Notes: generated by a model from the sequence alone, not told the origin. A stretch of 48,632 nt of DNA from Defluviitaleaceae bacterium (GCA_009781725.1 WQVF01000021.1:1-48632), one strand, 5' to 3'; positions 27,386 through 36,230 are shown, counted from the stretch's first letter. Numbers and translations are program-made.

Positions 27386-30300
27386 TTAGCTTTTTTTTGT
27401 AGTACGGATAAAATTCACCCCCCACATACCAAAGCCAACAAACAGCAGTAAGGCACCGGACCAAAGCAGGCGGTTATTTACAAACCCACCGGTAAGCGGC
27501 AACTCAAAATCCGGCATATTACCTACATAGAAGTATCCATCTAGATATTCAAAACTTGGGGCCGAACCGCCAACTGTGACAATTACAAACTCGCCGGGGG
27601 CGTTATCGTCATGGGTGATGCGCCATTGGCCAAAAGGTGTTTGGAAACCTGATGGGGCAAGTATCTCTACAAGATGATAGATACCGTCTGGGGTAAGCTC
27701 CATGGTAATGGGGTTGGCAAGCAGACCGGTGCTGCGCACATCATAGTAAACCCTTTCCCAATCGGCGGAAGGGTAGATTACTGTGGTTGGAGGCGTGCCA
27801 GAGCCTTCAAAGCGGAATAGTGAGAAGTATGCGCCTTCTAGTAGGAAAGGGGTTATGTCGGCTATGTTTACTAGGTTGGGGGTGGTGTATACGTTTGATG
27901 TGGTTTTGTGGAATGCGAATGGGATAGTTGTTACAGCTTCCCGGCGGAAGTTTATGTCGTAGTTGTTTATTGGGTGGTCGTGGATGCTTTGGGTTCCTGC
28001 TTGTGCTAGGCCAGGAATGCCAGTCCATGTGTAGGCGTTGGTGGGAGGTAGGAAGTCGCCTTGACCTGCGGTGTTGTATTCGAATGTTACGGAGTTGGCT
28101 ATGGTTAGGTTAGTGTATACATCTGCTTCGGTAAGGGTGGCTACATCATATTGGTACCACTCTGTGAATATGCCGCCGCCCATTTCGTAGGCGTGGTTGT
28201 TTGTGATATCGGCATTTGCGATGGTAATGTGCCCGTCTTTTATTACATATATACCGCCGCCGCTACCATTGTACACCCCAGGGGTAACGGCACCGGTTAC
28301 AGGGTCAACTACACGGGGGGTATATTGGGCTGTTGGTGTTGTAGTGGCTTGGTTATAGGTGATTTCGCCGCCGGTGATTACTACCGGCAGATGAGTCACC
28401 GGTGGCCATACAAAATCATTCGTCCAAGGTAGACTGTTTACAAATATGCCTCCGCCTTGGCGTGCCGTATTGCCGCTAATGACGCCGTTAATCATATTAA
28501 ATACTGAAGCGTTATTTACATTAACGCCGCCGCCACTACTATAGGATGTATTATCAATTATTTCACCATCATGCATGGTAAACATAACCGTACGGTGATC
28601 ACTCCCCATAGCTGGGCCGCCGGTAGTCTGGATTTCTACACCACCACCACCATGGCCCGTTAGGTTTTCCGCCAAAGCTGTGTTATCGCGGATAGTACCG
28701 CCATGCATGATAAACTCTGGACGGAAAAAAGCATTAATTCCAGCCGGCCCTCTCCCCAAGACACGCACCCCGCCACCAGTATAAGCATCATTATAGGCTA
28801 TTAAACTTCCAGGATTCATAGTAAATACAATGCTGCCGCCAACAAAAACACCGCCGCCGCCAGCATCTGCACCTAAGCCTATACCCAGGGCGTCGTTGTC
28901 TAGGATATTACCACCATTCATATTAAATTGTGGTGTGCCGCCTACTCCGCGCATATATACGCCACCACCGCTATGGCCTGCTTCATTTTCGTTAATGTTG
29001 CCGCTATTCATATTAAATTGTGGTGTGCCGCTTGCTACACGCATATATACGCCACCACCGCTATGGCCCGCGGTATTTTCGTTAATATTGCTGCCGGTCA
29101 TGTGAAATTGTGGGGTACCGCTTACACCATGTATATAAACACCACCGCCGTTGTGGCCTGCAATGTTTTCACTAATTACCCAATGCTCATTAATACTTAC
29201 TTGTGAGGACAGAGTTAATGACATGCTAATCCCGCCACCGTCATGCAAGGCATCATTGTCTATAATGTTTACTAAGCTTGTGTTGTTGGCTGTTAAACTA
29301 ACACCCTGGAACATAGTAGTGTTTAAATGAATGCCGCCCCCCATACGAGCTTTGTTCTTTGTAATGTTTGCTACTGTACTTGGGTCTTGACCTTCAAATA
29401 ACAGGCTTCCCCCATCTACACTAATACCACCGCCATGGCCATTTGCTGCCCCAGTGCCAAGGGCCTCGTTGTCGATTATATAACCATAATAAACTCTAAG
29501 CGTGCCCATGAGCCCAACATGCACTCCGCCGCCGCTATGGGTATTGATATTTGTTTGAGTTATGTTGAGTGCCGTTACTGTTTGAAAACCGCCAGCAATA
29601 TAAACTGATTGCGGATGTCCATTATCACTAATAGTGCCGCGCAAAATCGTATGGCGGGTGCCTTGGGTGAATATCCCTCCGCCATTGCGCCCAGCAGTAT
29701 TGTTGCTAATAGTTACAAGATCACACACAGTAAAATGTGTGTTACTAGTATTATTTATGGTACCTCCACCACCAATACGGATTCCACCGCCATCAAGACG
29801 CGCTCTGTTTCCATATATGGTTAGTGGGTAGGTAATGTCAAAACGTATATTGCTCCCTACACCCCCTTCTAAAAAAATACCGCCACCATTACCTGAAGCA
29901 TGATTGTAATATATTGAGCCGCCATAAAAAGTCGCTTGACCTGAGTTAACGTATATACCACCACCATTGCCAGCATCATCGGCGGTACTAACTGCACGAT
30001 TATAACGAATGTCACCACTGACAATAGTAAAGGCTGTACCATGAGTGCCATTATGAATTCCGCCTCCGTTCATAATGGCAGTATTATTGTGAATTTCACC
30101 GCCAAGCATAAATAGATGATTTGGGCGCATATCGGAATGCCCAAAGCCATTATAAATACCACCACCACTGGATGAGACATTATCATAAATATAAACACCA
30201 TCTGTTACCCACATAGTAACACGGCAACAATATCCAATGCCTCCGCCCAATACATCGGCGACATTATTACGTACTCGCCCACCGGTTATGACAATGTATA

Positions 30301-31399
30301 TGTTACGAGACATCCCATCTGCATATATGCCCCCACCCCTAATAGTCGCACGATTATCTTCTATGATACCGCTTTTTATTTGAAGCCATATTGATGGGTT
30401 GAGACCTGCACGTGTTGGTATGTATATGCCACCACCCATCTGAGCACGATTATATCTTATAGTTGCTTCTGGGTGGTTCATTATAAATCTGCCTGCTGGA
30501 AGATAAACACCGCCGCCATTGCTAGTTAAGCTTGGATTTCTGGATAGTGTGACATTCCGAAGCTCTACTGTAACCCCAGGGTTATTAATAGTTATATGCC
30601 GTTGATTTGCTACATTGTTATTCCATACTTGATTAGGCGCGCCATCGTTGGCATCAAGAATAATATGACGACTACCAAGTATAGGGCCAAAAGCAACACC
30701 TCCTGCCCCACTATTGATGTTAAGTACATTGCCGGGAAACTGTAAGCGGATACGATATGCATTGGCGCTGGTACCATTGTTTTGAATCCATGTTATTTCT
30801 GCATTTAATTGAGGTATGTTTGTAACTACGTTTGGTGTATTAACAATAGTTGTTGGTATAGGCGGTGTTACTGGCAATGTAGGCGTAGATAAAGGCGCAA
30901 TGCCAATATACCCGCCATATGCCTGTACGCCAGCCTCACTTATACCCGCAAACCAATCATGCTGGCCATATGGGGATATATCCCGCCGTACATAGCCATG
31001 ACAATCACAAGACTTGACATAGTAATACTCTAGCCCATAGTCATGGATATTTTCATCATACCAGCTATAGTAATAATCCGGCGCATACCCAATGTATCCG
31101 CCATATTCATATGCGTATTCATAATAATCAATATTTCCTGCTGGATAGTCATAGAGATAGTCATGACCCGCATAGTAGTTGTTTTGATTTTCATAATCAT
31201 AGCCATAAGGCGCATAGCCAATATAACCTTCGTCCCATATGTAATCTGAAAATCCAATATAACTATCTATCTCATAGTCTGTGTAGTAACTATCCAAAGC
31301 AAGTGCCGCTACAACTGTCGCAATCGCTAACATACTTAGCAACACCAGTATGCGTAGGTACTGTGGTTTCTTAATCATTTTTGCGTCTTTGTTTTTCAT
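27386..31399 (-). CDS. Giant LPxTG cell-wall-anchored adhesin with beta-helix repeats (adhesin 2)
   Basis: 1337 residues from MKNKDAKMIKK at 31399, preceded by AGGAG at seven bases; the ATG at 31444 has no site. A signal helix lies at about residues 14-34. Residues about 35-175 are Tyr/Asp/Gly-rich, with G-Y-I-G-Y-A-P twice and G-G-Y-I-G-I-A-P once, and a short CDCHG motif. From about 190 to 1190 come right-handed beta-helix repeats (GGGI/VY..., F-x-M-x-x-G-x-I-x-x-N). A SpaA-like domain (FHKTTSN... to ...EILAPSGFQ) precedes the sortase signal LPLTGG, hydrophobic helix and Lys tail. It parallels adhesin 1 domain for domain with diverged sequence. Three 90-bp tandem repeats in the middle point to recent internal duplication. 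Divergent from XRE-TPR paralog 2. Confidence 0.9.
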   Translation of the reverse strand: MKNKDAKMIKKPQYLRILVLLSMLAIATVVAALALDSYYTDYEIDSYIGFSDYIWDEGYIGYAPYGYDYENQNNYYAGHDYLYDYPAGNIDYYEYAYEYGGYIGYAPDYYYSWYDENIHDYGLEYYYVKSCDCHGYVRRDISPYGQHDWFAGISEAGVQAYGGYIGIAPLSTPTLPVTPPIPTTIVNTPNVVTNIPQLNAEITWIQNNGTSANAYRIRLQFPGNVLNINSGAGGVAFGPILGSRHIILDANDGAPNQVWNNNVANQRHITINNPGVTVELRNVTLSRNPSLTSNGGGVYLPAGRFIMNHPEATIRYNRAQMGGGIYIPTRAGLNPSIWLQIKSGIIEDNRATIRGGGIYADGMSRNIYIVITGGRVRNNVADVLGGGIGYCCRVTMWVTDGVYIYDNVSSSGGGIYNGFGHSDMRPNHLFMLGGEIHNNTAIMNGGGIHNGTHGTAFTIVSGDIRYNRAVSTADDAGNGGGIYVNSGQATFYGGSIYYNHASGNGGGIFLEGGVGSNIRFDITYPLTIYGNRARLDGGGIRIGGGGTINNTSNTHFTVCDLVTISNNTAGRNGGGIFTQGTRHTILRGTISDNGHPQSVYIAGGFQTVTALNITQTNINTHSGGGVHVGLMGTLRVYYGYIIDNEALGTGAANGHGGGISVDGGSLLFEGQDPSTVANITKNKARMGGGIHLNTTMFQGVSLTANNTSLVNIIDNDALHDGGGISMSLTLSSQVSINEHWVISENIAGHNGGGVYIHGVSGTPQFHMTGSNINENTAGHSGGGVYMRVASGTPQFNMNSGNINENEAGHSGGGVYMRGVGGTPQFNMNGGNILDNDALGIGLGADAGGGGVFVGGSIVFTMNPGSLIAYNDAYTGGGVRVLGRGPAGINAFFRPEFIMHGGTIRDNTALAENLTGHGGGGVEIQTTGGPAMGSDHRTVMFTMHDGEIIDNTSYSSGGGVNVNNASVFNMINGVISGNTARQGGGIFVNSLPWTNDFVWPPVTHLPVVITGGEITYNQATTTPTAQYTPRVVDPVTGAVTPGVYNGSGGGIYVIKDGHITIANADITNNHAYEMGGGIFTEWYQYDVATLTEADVYTNLTIANSVTFEYNTAGQGDFLPPTNAYTWTGIPGLAQAGTQSIHDHPINNYDINFRREAVTTIPFAFHKTTSNVYTTPNLVNIADITPFLLEGAYFSLFRFEGSGTPPTTVIYPSADWERVYYDVRSTGLLANPITMELTPDGIYHLVEILAPSGFQTPFGQWRITHDDNAPGEFVIVTVGGSAPSFEYLDGYFYVGNMPDFELPLTGGFVNNRLLWSGALLLFVGFGMWGVNFIRTTKKS
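28921..29190 (-). repeat. Three tandem 90-bp repeats within adhesin 2
   Basis: Units at 28921-29010, 29011-29100 and 29101-29190 each encode 30 residues of the pattern GGGVYMRxxxGTPQFNMNxG NINEN (with variation). The first two are most alike and the third is diverged. Exact 90-base period keeps the frame, so unit gain or loss would change adhesin length without a frameshift. Confidence 0.8.
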
Positions 31400-31749
31400 G
31401 TTATCACTCCTGCAAGGTATTAATTTTTGTGCAGGAATAAGCATAGCGTCTTTTGTTGCTTAGTTTAATAAGCAAAATTCACGGTAAAAAGCATTTTTGT
31501 GCAAAAAAATAAGACCTCTAAAGTCATCTCTCATTGCTCGTCATAACTGCGAAAAAAGCAATAAAAATGGCACTTTTTTCATTTATGGCACTATATATTT
31601 TATCACCCACATGCAAATGATAAAAATGGGCTTAAATTTATGCAAATATTTTTTATCAATGCAGCCAAAATCGTTACTAACAAAATTGTTAAATTTCTGG
31701 AATTTAATATAATGGGACAGTTAACATATATACAGCATGAGGAGGCAAT
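31400..31749. promoter_or_regulatory. Divergent regulatory region between adhesin 2 and XRE-TPR paralog 2
   Basis: 350 AT-rich bases with no gene. For the plus strand, TTGTTA (31686-31691) and TATAAT (31708-31713) with 16-base spacing form a promoter 37 bases before the regulator ATG. The 11-mer TTTATGCAAAT occurs at 31637-31647 and a shorter ATGCAAAT at 31611-31618; the same 11-mer occurs twice (reverse) upstream of paralog 1 at 5199-5224. These are candidate binding sites. The minus-strand promoter of adhesin 2 was not pinned down. Confidence 0.5.
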
Positions 31750-33066
31750 ATGGAAAACTATTCAACTTTATCTTTGGGTGAAAAAATCTATGAAATAAGA
31801 AAAGCCAAGGGGCTATCGCAAGAAAATATGGCGCAAGCTCTAAACGCCAACAGGATGACTGTAAGCCGCATGGAACGAGGAGAAACAGAGTGCAGTGCCC
31901 ACAATCTTGCTATTATAAGAAAATTTTTAGATATAGAAAAAGCTCCGCTACTGGAGCATGAGCTAGTACTGTATAGGAATCGTCTACGAGTGTGGATAGA
32001 TTTTATTACCAAAGGCCGGTTTGCCGATGCCAGAGTCATGAATGAAGAAATGTCTGTAATACTCGACTTACCTTTCGAGCATGATTTATATTTACTATAC
32101 CGGTTAGCAGAGGCTTCGTTTTTATGTTTGGAGTATAACGTCCAAGCATCAGCGGAAAAGTTGAGCATTGCTGAGGACTTGCTGGATAATGCGAGCCATG
32201 AGGCTCTTAATCTGTACCATCGGAATAAGGGCTTTATTTGTGGCTATGCCGGTGATTTTATTAACAGCATTAAGCACTCGACTAAGGCTGTCGAACACGC
32301 AGAAGCGGACAAAAAGAATGATACATTTGCATTGAATAATATAGGTTTTGCTTACATGTTCCTAGACAAACCCTATCTAGCTATAATACATTTTGAACGC
32401 TCCAAAGCACTGCATCAACTAAAAGAGGATATTACATCTACAACATCCGGCGTTATAGATGGTGCACTTTGCAATTGCTATTTAGATGTTGGTGCAAATC
32501 GAAAAGCCGAAGAACTGCTAAAACCTACTATTGCATATAGAAAGAGTGTGAATGACAATCTAGGGATTGGGGCGAGCCTTTTATGCATGGCAATAATCAA
32601 GCGTCGCATGAAACTATATGATGAATGTATAAATCTTTGCGACCAGGCACTGACATATAGTTATGGGCACGCATATGCAAACATACTGATAACCAAAGCG
32701 CATTGTATGTTTGAAATGAAAAAATATGATGAATGTAGAGAGATTATAACATATGGGAGAGCAATGCTCAGAGAAAGTGAGTCTACTGCTGTTAAGTATT
32801 TTATGGATAGTGATAATATAACACTTAGCTTCAACGCCATAGAGCATCTTATGACTCTAGATAACAATGATTCCATAGATTATATACAAAACACTGTCAT
32901 CCCTCATTTTAGGGCGGGCGGAAATAAGTTTATTGCCAAAGAATACTGCAACATATTAGAAGCCCACTACACAAAAAAACGCGCAAAAACCAAAGCCAAT
33001 GCAATTGCCGCCATATCACGGGATATCTTACTGGAGATATATGAGGGAGAGGTTGAGTTTGATTGA
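31750..33066 (+). CDS. XRE-family regulator with TPR-like C-terminal domain (RRNPP-like), paralog 2
   Basis: 438 residues; GAGGAGG lies 5-6 bases before the ATG. The HTH spans about residues 9-65 (LGEKIYEIRKAKGLSQENMAQAL, TVSRMERGE). The C-terminal 370 residues are TPR-like helical repeats (for example NNIGFAYMFLDKPYLAIIHFERS). Strong paralogy to 5500-6876 through the shared APLLEHELVLYRNRL segment and the C-terminal AISRDI region. Divergent from adhesin 2, with a shared 350-base intergenic region. The arrangement suggests that it regulates the adhesin and itself. No candidate propeptide gene with a ribosome binding site was found beside it; the next element is the type III toxin-antitoxin promoter. 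Confidence 0.8.
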   Translation: MENYSTLSLGEKIYEIRKAKGLSQENMAQALNANRMTVSRMERGETECSAHNLAIIRKFLDIEKAPLLEHELVLYRNRLRVWIDFITKGRFADARVMNEEMSVILDLPFEHDLYLLYRLAEASFLCLEYNVQASAEKLSIAEDLLDNASHEALNLYHRNKGFICGYAGDFINSIKHSTKAVEHAEADKKNDTFALNNIGFAYMFLDKPYLAIIHFERSKALHQLKEDITSTTSGVIDGALCNCYLDVGANRKAEELLKPTIAYRKSVNDNLGIGASLLCMAIIKRRMKLYDECINLCDQALTYSYGHAYANILITKAHCMFEMKKYDECREIITYGRAMLRESESTAVKYFMDSDNITLSFNAIEHLMTLDNNDSIDYIQNTVIPHFRAGGNKFIAKEYCNILEAHYTKKRAKTKANAIAAISRDILLEIYEGEVEFD

Positions 33067-33191
33067 TGAGTAATTCACACAAATATCCATCTGTAAAGAT
33101 ATCATCAACGCCAATCATGGATTAATCAAAACAGGCGTTTACACTACGTCCTGAATACAAGGGGACTGACGTGTATGAGAAAATTTTTTTG

Positions 33192-33220
33192 TTGATTCTT
33201 TCGATAAATTTGCATATAAT
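33192..33220 (+). promoter_or_regulatory. Strong promoter of the type III antitoxin RNA
   Basis: TTGATT (33192-33197), exactly 17 bases, then a consensus TATAAT (33215-33220). Predicted transcription start about 33227. It precedes the RNA repeats rather than a protein start, as expected for type III antitoxins. Confidence 0.75.
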
Positions 33221-33226
33221 AAGGAC

Positions 33227-33443
33227 GTACCGATAAGGTATGAAAAATGTTGCCCGCTCTCTGATATGCGGCTTATAAGTGTTCAGAATAAAAATTCAGC
33301 ATGTTTGCTTCGCAAACACGGCTGCACCGCCCGCATTCTTGCGGGTGCGTGTTGTTCGCTCCCCGGTATGCGGCTTATAAGTGGCCGGGATAAAAAAGTG
33401 ACTGATTCAAGGCTTCACCTTTATGGTTGAAGCCTTGTTTTTT
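33227..33443 (+). ncRNA. cptI: Type III antitoxin RNA (CptI-like), two structured repeats
   Basis: Two related units, 33248-33294 and 33350-33398, share TGTTG..CGCT, an identical 17-base loop TATGCGGCTTATAAGTG and an A-rich tail. The flanking 5-bp stems differ but keep pairing: TCTGA/TCAGA in the first (33260-33264 with 33283-33287) and CCCGG/CCGGG in the second (33362-33366 with 33385-33389). Such compensatory changes show that RNA structure is selected. A 55-base spacer with two hairpins (GTTTGCTTCGCAAAC; CCCGCATTCTTGCGGG) separates them. CptI antitoxins characteristically have about two repeats of roughly 45 nt upstream of the toxin, with a terminator between, as here. The longer distance between repeats is unusual. 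Confidence 0.75.
33408..33443 (+). terminator. Terminator between antitoxin RNA repeats and toxin gene
   Basis: A 10-bp perfect stem CAAGGCTTCA / TGAAGCCTTG (33408-33417 with 33428-33437) with 10-base loop and T tract, 16 bases before the toxin ATG. In type III loci such a leaky terminator sets the ratio of antitoxin RNA to toxin mRNA. Confidence 0.85.
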
Positions 33444-33458
33444 GAAAAAGGTGTATGC

Positions 33459-33977
33459 ATGAATAGCAGTGGGTTTTGCTTCATCTCCGACCAATATTAC
33501 AAGGATTTCCAAGATGGATTTCTGATGCGAAATAAGGAAATAGTCAATGATGTTATGCATGACCGTCCTTGTTTTTTTGCATTTCAAGATAGTGTTACGC
33601 CAGAAATATACTGGCTCGTACCGATTTCCTCAAACTATACCAAGTACAAGGCATTGCATGACAAAAAAATTGAACGGTATGGCAAGTGCAACACTATTCG
33701 CTTTGGTAAAGTATTGGGCAAACAGGCTGCTTTTCTTATTCAGAATATGTGTCCTGTTACAGCGTATTACATCCGTGAAGTATATGTTGATAAAAATGGA
33801 GTAGCGATACAAATTGATGGGAGGATAGCCCATGACGTTATAGCCAATGCCCGTGAAGTCCTCGCAATAACTAAGCGGGGGGCTAAAGTTATATTTCCTG
33901 ATGTGACCGCTATACATAAGATTTTGCGCAAACAAATGTTAGAGCAAAAGGCGCGAAATAGCACAGATACTGAATAA
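33459..33977 (+). CDS. cptN: Type III toxin of the ToxN/AbiQ superfamily, CptN-like endoribonuclease
   Basis: 172 residues from MNSSGFCFISDQY at 33459, with AAAGGTG upstream; the earlier ATG at 33423 lies inside the terminator loop and was rejected. The sequence matches my recollection of the CptIN-family toxin: YWLVPISS near residue 50, KxKxIERYGKCNTIRFGKVLG, KQAAFLIQNMCPVTAYYIREVYVD, and a C-terminal segment KVIFPDVTAIHKIL. Toxins of this family cleave A-rich RNA and are held inactive by their repeat RNA in a protein-RNA complex. The upstream promoter, covarying repeats and terminator complete the locus. Some type III systems abort phage infection; whether this one does is unknown. Confidence 0.85.
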   Translation: MNSSGFCFISDQYYKDFQDGFLMRNKEIVNDVMHDRPCFFAFQDSVTPEIYWLVPISSNYTKYKALHDKKIERYGKCNTIRFGKVLGKQAAFLIQNMCPVTAYYIREVYVDKNGVAIQIDGRIAHDVIANAREVLAITKRGAKVIFPDVTAIHKILRKQMLEQKARNSTDTE

Positions 33978-33993
33978 GGGACTGTTCTGTAAA

Positions 33994-34231
33994 TGACAGA
34001 CATCAAGAACCCGCGGCACCAAAGAATTACATTTCTTTAAGTGACGCGGGTGCCATGATGTCTGTCTCGTTAAGAATACCGTAATTTCAATGCTCGTCAT
34101 CCCGGATTTAATCCGGGATTCCATAACCATTGGACTAAGGGGATCCCGGGTCAAGCCCGGGATGACGGGCTTTTTATTACGTTTTAATGTGACAGACATC
34201 ATGACGCCCGTGTCACCCGAAGAAATGTAAT
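33994..34231. repeat. Nested palindromic repeats between convergent genes (contains CGTCATCCCGG copy 2)
   Basis: An inner 132-bp CGTCATCCCGG element (34063-34194, ends TGTCTCGTTAAGA / TTTTAATGTGACA) sits at the centre of an outer palindrome whose arms are ATTACATTTCTT...CATGATGTC (34026-34062 and 34195-34231). A further inverted piece GACAGACATCA...GGCACC lies at 33994-34019. This looks like insertion of one palindromic repeat into another. Being between two convergent genes, it may also terminate both. Confidence 0.75.
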
Positions 34232-34238
34232 TTTTATT

Positions 34239-35813
34239 TTATATACTTCCCCCAACCGCCTTCAACCAAGCGTTAAACCGCTCTTTATGCAGATTCGTCC
34301 AGTCTTTATATACAAGAAAGTCCCTGCCATTGTACGTAAAAGTCTCTTTCCAGTACCTTACTTTGCCTCTTGCACTACGTTGTTCCAGTAAATTGCTCCG
34401 GGATTCTATTTCTTTGAAGATAGGTGTTCTTATTCCAAAGGTGCTTTTTGAATACTCGGGGGTTTCTAGCATTATTGCTTCTCTTGGGGAAAGTACATCT
34501 CGGTCTGCTAACTCTTTAAAACGGCTTTTTATCCATCTGCGGAGTGAACCCTCATCTGCTGTTAGCTCCGGTTCTGGTTCCGCGGGTACTAGGATAGTCA
34601 CCGGTTCAGATGCCGCCGTAACAGGACTATCGTTTGATGGGATATCGACTGCTTGGATGGGTGTAGGCTCTTCGGGTTGAGCGGTTGGCTGTGGGTCAGA
34701 TACAATGGGTGCCATTGCTTCTGCTTTTTTACGTCTGCCGTTTTTAGGTGCTGGGGGCGTCTTTTTTGTTTTAGTATCCGAAGGGACTGCTTCCGGTAAA
34801 ATTGTATAAATGAAGGCCATGTCCTCCGGTACGCCAAAAATAGAGCCATAACGGCTGCCGTCTTCTGCGGTTACAATCAGGCCTTTTACATCTTCGAGGA
34901 TAGTACCGTTCTTGATATCTATTCCCCGCCGGGCGATTTTGCATACACTTTCGTCGATTGTGTACAAGCAGAATGGGCTGCCTGTAAGCACAAATCTCAT
35001 AAACTCACCAAAACGCGTAAAATTGTATCTATTTACTCTAAAACTGGGGATATAATGCACGACAAAGGTCTTGAATACAGAGATTTCCAGCTCATTAAGC
35101 CCATCATCTTCGTCTGTAAATAGGGCCTCTATTATTTTGCGAATCGTATGCAAGCCTCCGGCTAGGTCATGGGTATCTTTCCATAGAGGTATATCAGCTT
35201 TGGAAAGATTTTCGGAATACTTGGTTTTTGGGAACTTACTTGGTACTTTATTAGAAATCGGAGCTGGGGCAGCGGTAGCAGGCACATCAGGTACGCGATA
35301 TTTCCGGCGGGATGAGGTTACAGCTATCAGGGATTTATCGGTTTTTTCTAATGAAATGTAGTAGTCGCATGAGTTTAAGAAAGTCTGATTAGCATTGCGG
35401 TCAAAGCCACAGCCGATTACCCGCTTACCATGCTCGTGAAGCTTCTTGGAAAGGAATGCGAAGATGCCGTCACCTGAGGCAATTACATAGTTTTCGATTT
35501 CTGGCCGCTTTGCCAACAGCTCCACTGCGTCAATAATTAGGCTTACGTCGGCTGCATTTTTTAGCCGATCATTTTGATTGGTATTGAAGATTTGGATAGG
35601 TTCTATCCCCACTTGGAGGACTGAATCCTGTAAATGGCGATTGGGATGCAGAGCCCAATCCGCATAAGCTCTTTGAATGGATACACCATGGACGCCTTCC
35701 ATTTCCAATACTCGGCGGTAGATTTCGTCCAGGTTAATTGTGGCTTTGGCGTTGCCCACAAAGACACCTAGCAAATTTTCGATATCATAGAAAATTGCGG
35801 TATTACATAACAT
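34239..35813 (-). CDS. NYN-domain (PIN-like) ribonuclease with C-terminal OST-HTH-like region
   Basis: 524 residues; AAGAGGTG precedes the ATG. Residues about 3-155 form a NYN domain: AIFYDIENL (Asp10, Asn13 side), NAADVSLIIDAVELL and YVIASGDGIFAFLSKKLHEHGKRVIGCG, keeping the acidic residues expected for metal-dependent nuclease activity. Residues about 220-330 and 420-520 are separate folded parts with features of LOTUS/OST-HTH RNA-binding domains (for example VFKTFVVHYIPSFRVNRYNFTRFGEFMRFV), joined by a Pro/Ala/Glu-rich linker. LabA-like NYN proteins act on RNA; the target here is unknown. Monocistronic on the minus strand, convergent to the type III toxin, so two RNases lie side by side. 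Confidence 0.75.
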   Translation of the reverse strand: MLCNTAIFYDIENLLGVFVGNAKATINLDEIYRRVLEMEGVHGVSIQRAYADWALHPNRHLQDSVLQVGIEPIQIFNTNQNDRLKNAADVSLIIDAVELLAKRPEIENYVIASGDGIFAFLSKKLHEHGKRVIGCGFDRNANQTFLNSCDYYISLEKTDKSLIAVTSSRRKYRVPDVPATAAPAPISNKVPSKFPKTKYSENLSKADIPLWKDTHDLAGGLHTIRKIIEALFTDEDDGLNELEISVFKTFVVHYIPSFRVNRYNFTRFGEFMRFVLTGSPFCLYTIDESVCKIARRGIDIKNGTILEDVKGLIVTAEDGSRYGSIFGVPEDMAFIYTILPEAVPSDTKTKKTPPAPKNGRRKKAEAMAPIVSDPQPTAQPEEPTPIQAVDIPSNDSPVTAASEPVTILVPAEPEPELTADEGSLRRWIKSRFKELADRDVLSPREAIMLETPEYSKSTFGIRTPIFKEIESRSNLLEQRSARGKVRYWKETFTYNGRDFLVYKDWTNLHKERFNAWLKAVGGSI

Positions 35814-35949
35814 ACAAACACCTCTTATATTTCCGCTCTCAACGGGATATTGTTGTGTGATTATTTCACACTTTTTCTCTATTTTATATTATAGCATGGG
35901 ATTTAGTAGTTTCAACAGGGAAATCAACTTTTGTACACGTCAATCTAAT

Positions 35950-36230
35950 TTATATGATATTGCCAAGCTGTGCCCCTCGGTGCTTCGCACCTCCCCTCCC
36001 TTGGATAATGTCAACAGCTTAGCGAAATGATGTGTCTGGATTGCTTCGCTACGCTCGCAATGACAGGCGTTACCCCTCGTCATTGCGAGGAGCGTAGCGA
36101 CGAAGCAATCCAGGGCAATTCTTAAGTTGTTGACATTGCTCCCCAGGGGGGAACTGTTATATGCTTCGCACTTAATTCCCCTCCTACAGAGGGGGGCGCG
36201 AAGTGCTGGGGTGGTCTCGGCTTGCATGTA
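35950..36230. repeat. Nested palindromic repeat region upstream of cls
   Basis: An inner palindrome TGGATTGCTTCGCTACGCTC / GAGCGTAGCGACGAAGCAA (36037-36112) is framed by AATGTCAACAGCTTAG / CTTAAGTTGTTGACATT. These are in turn framed by arms with GTGCTTCGCACCTCCCCTCC and AGGGGGGCGCGAAGTGCTGGGG. The inner core is a repeat type common in bacterial genomes. No coding capacity is supported. The rest of 35814-36457 holds this, the MITE-like element and the cls ribosome binding site. Confidence 0.65.

Noticed and set aside
28921..29190. CRISPR-like spaced repeats.
   Set aside because: The 90-bp units are contiguous coding repeats of the beta-helix, with no unique spacers, and they keep the reading frame.
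33171..33236. A 21-codon hydrophobic frame (GTG start, MYEKIFLLILSINLH...) after XRE-TPR paralog 2, resembling a short hydrophobic pheromone.
   Set aside because: It spans the consensus promoter TTGATT-17-TATAAT of the antitoxin RNA, so the hydrophobic codons come from the AT-rich promoter; only a weak AAGGGG site supports it.
35940..36227. A 95-codon minus-strand frame (MQAETTPALRAPLC...) in the region upstream of cls.
   Set aside because: It consists entirely of nested palindromic repeats of a type often mis-annotated as short proteins.
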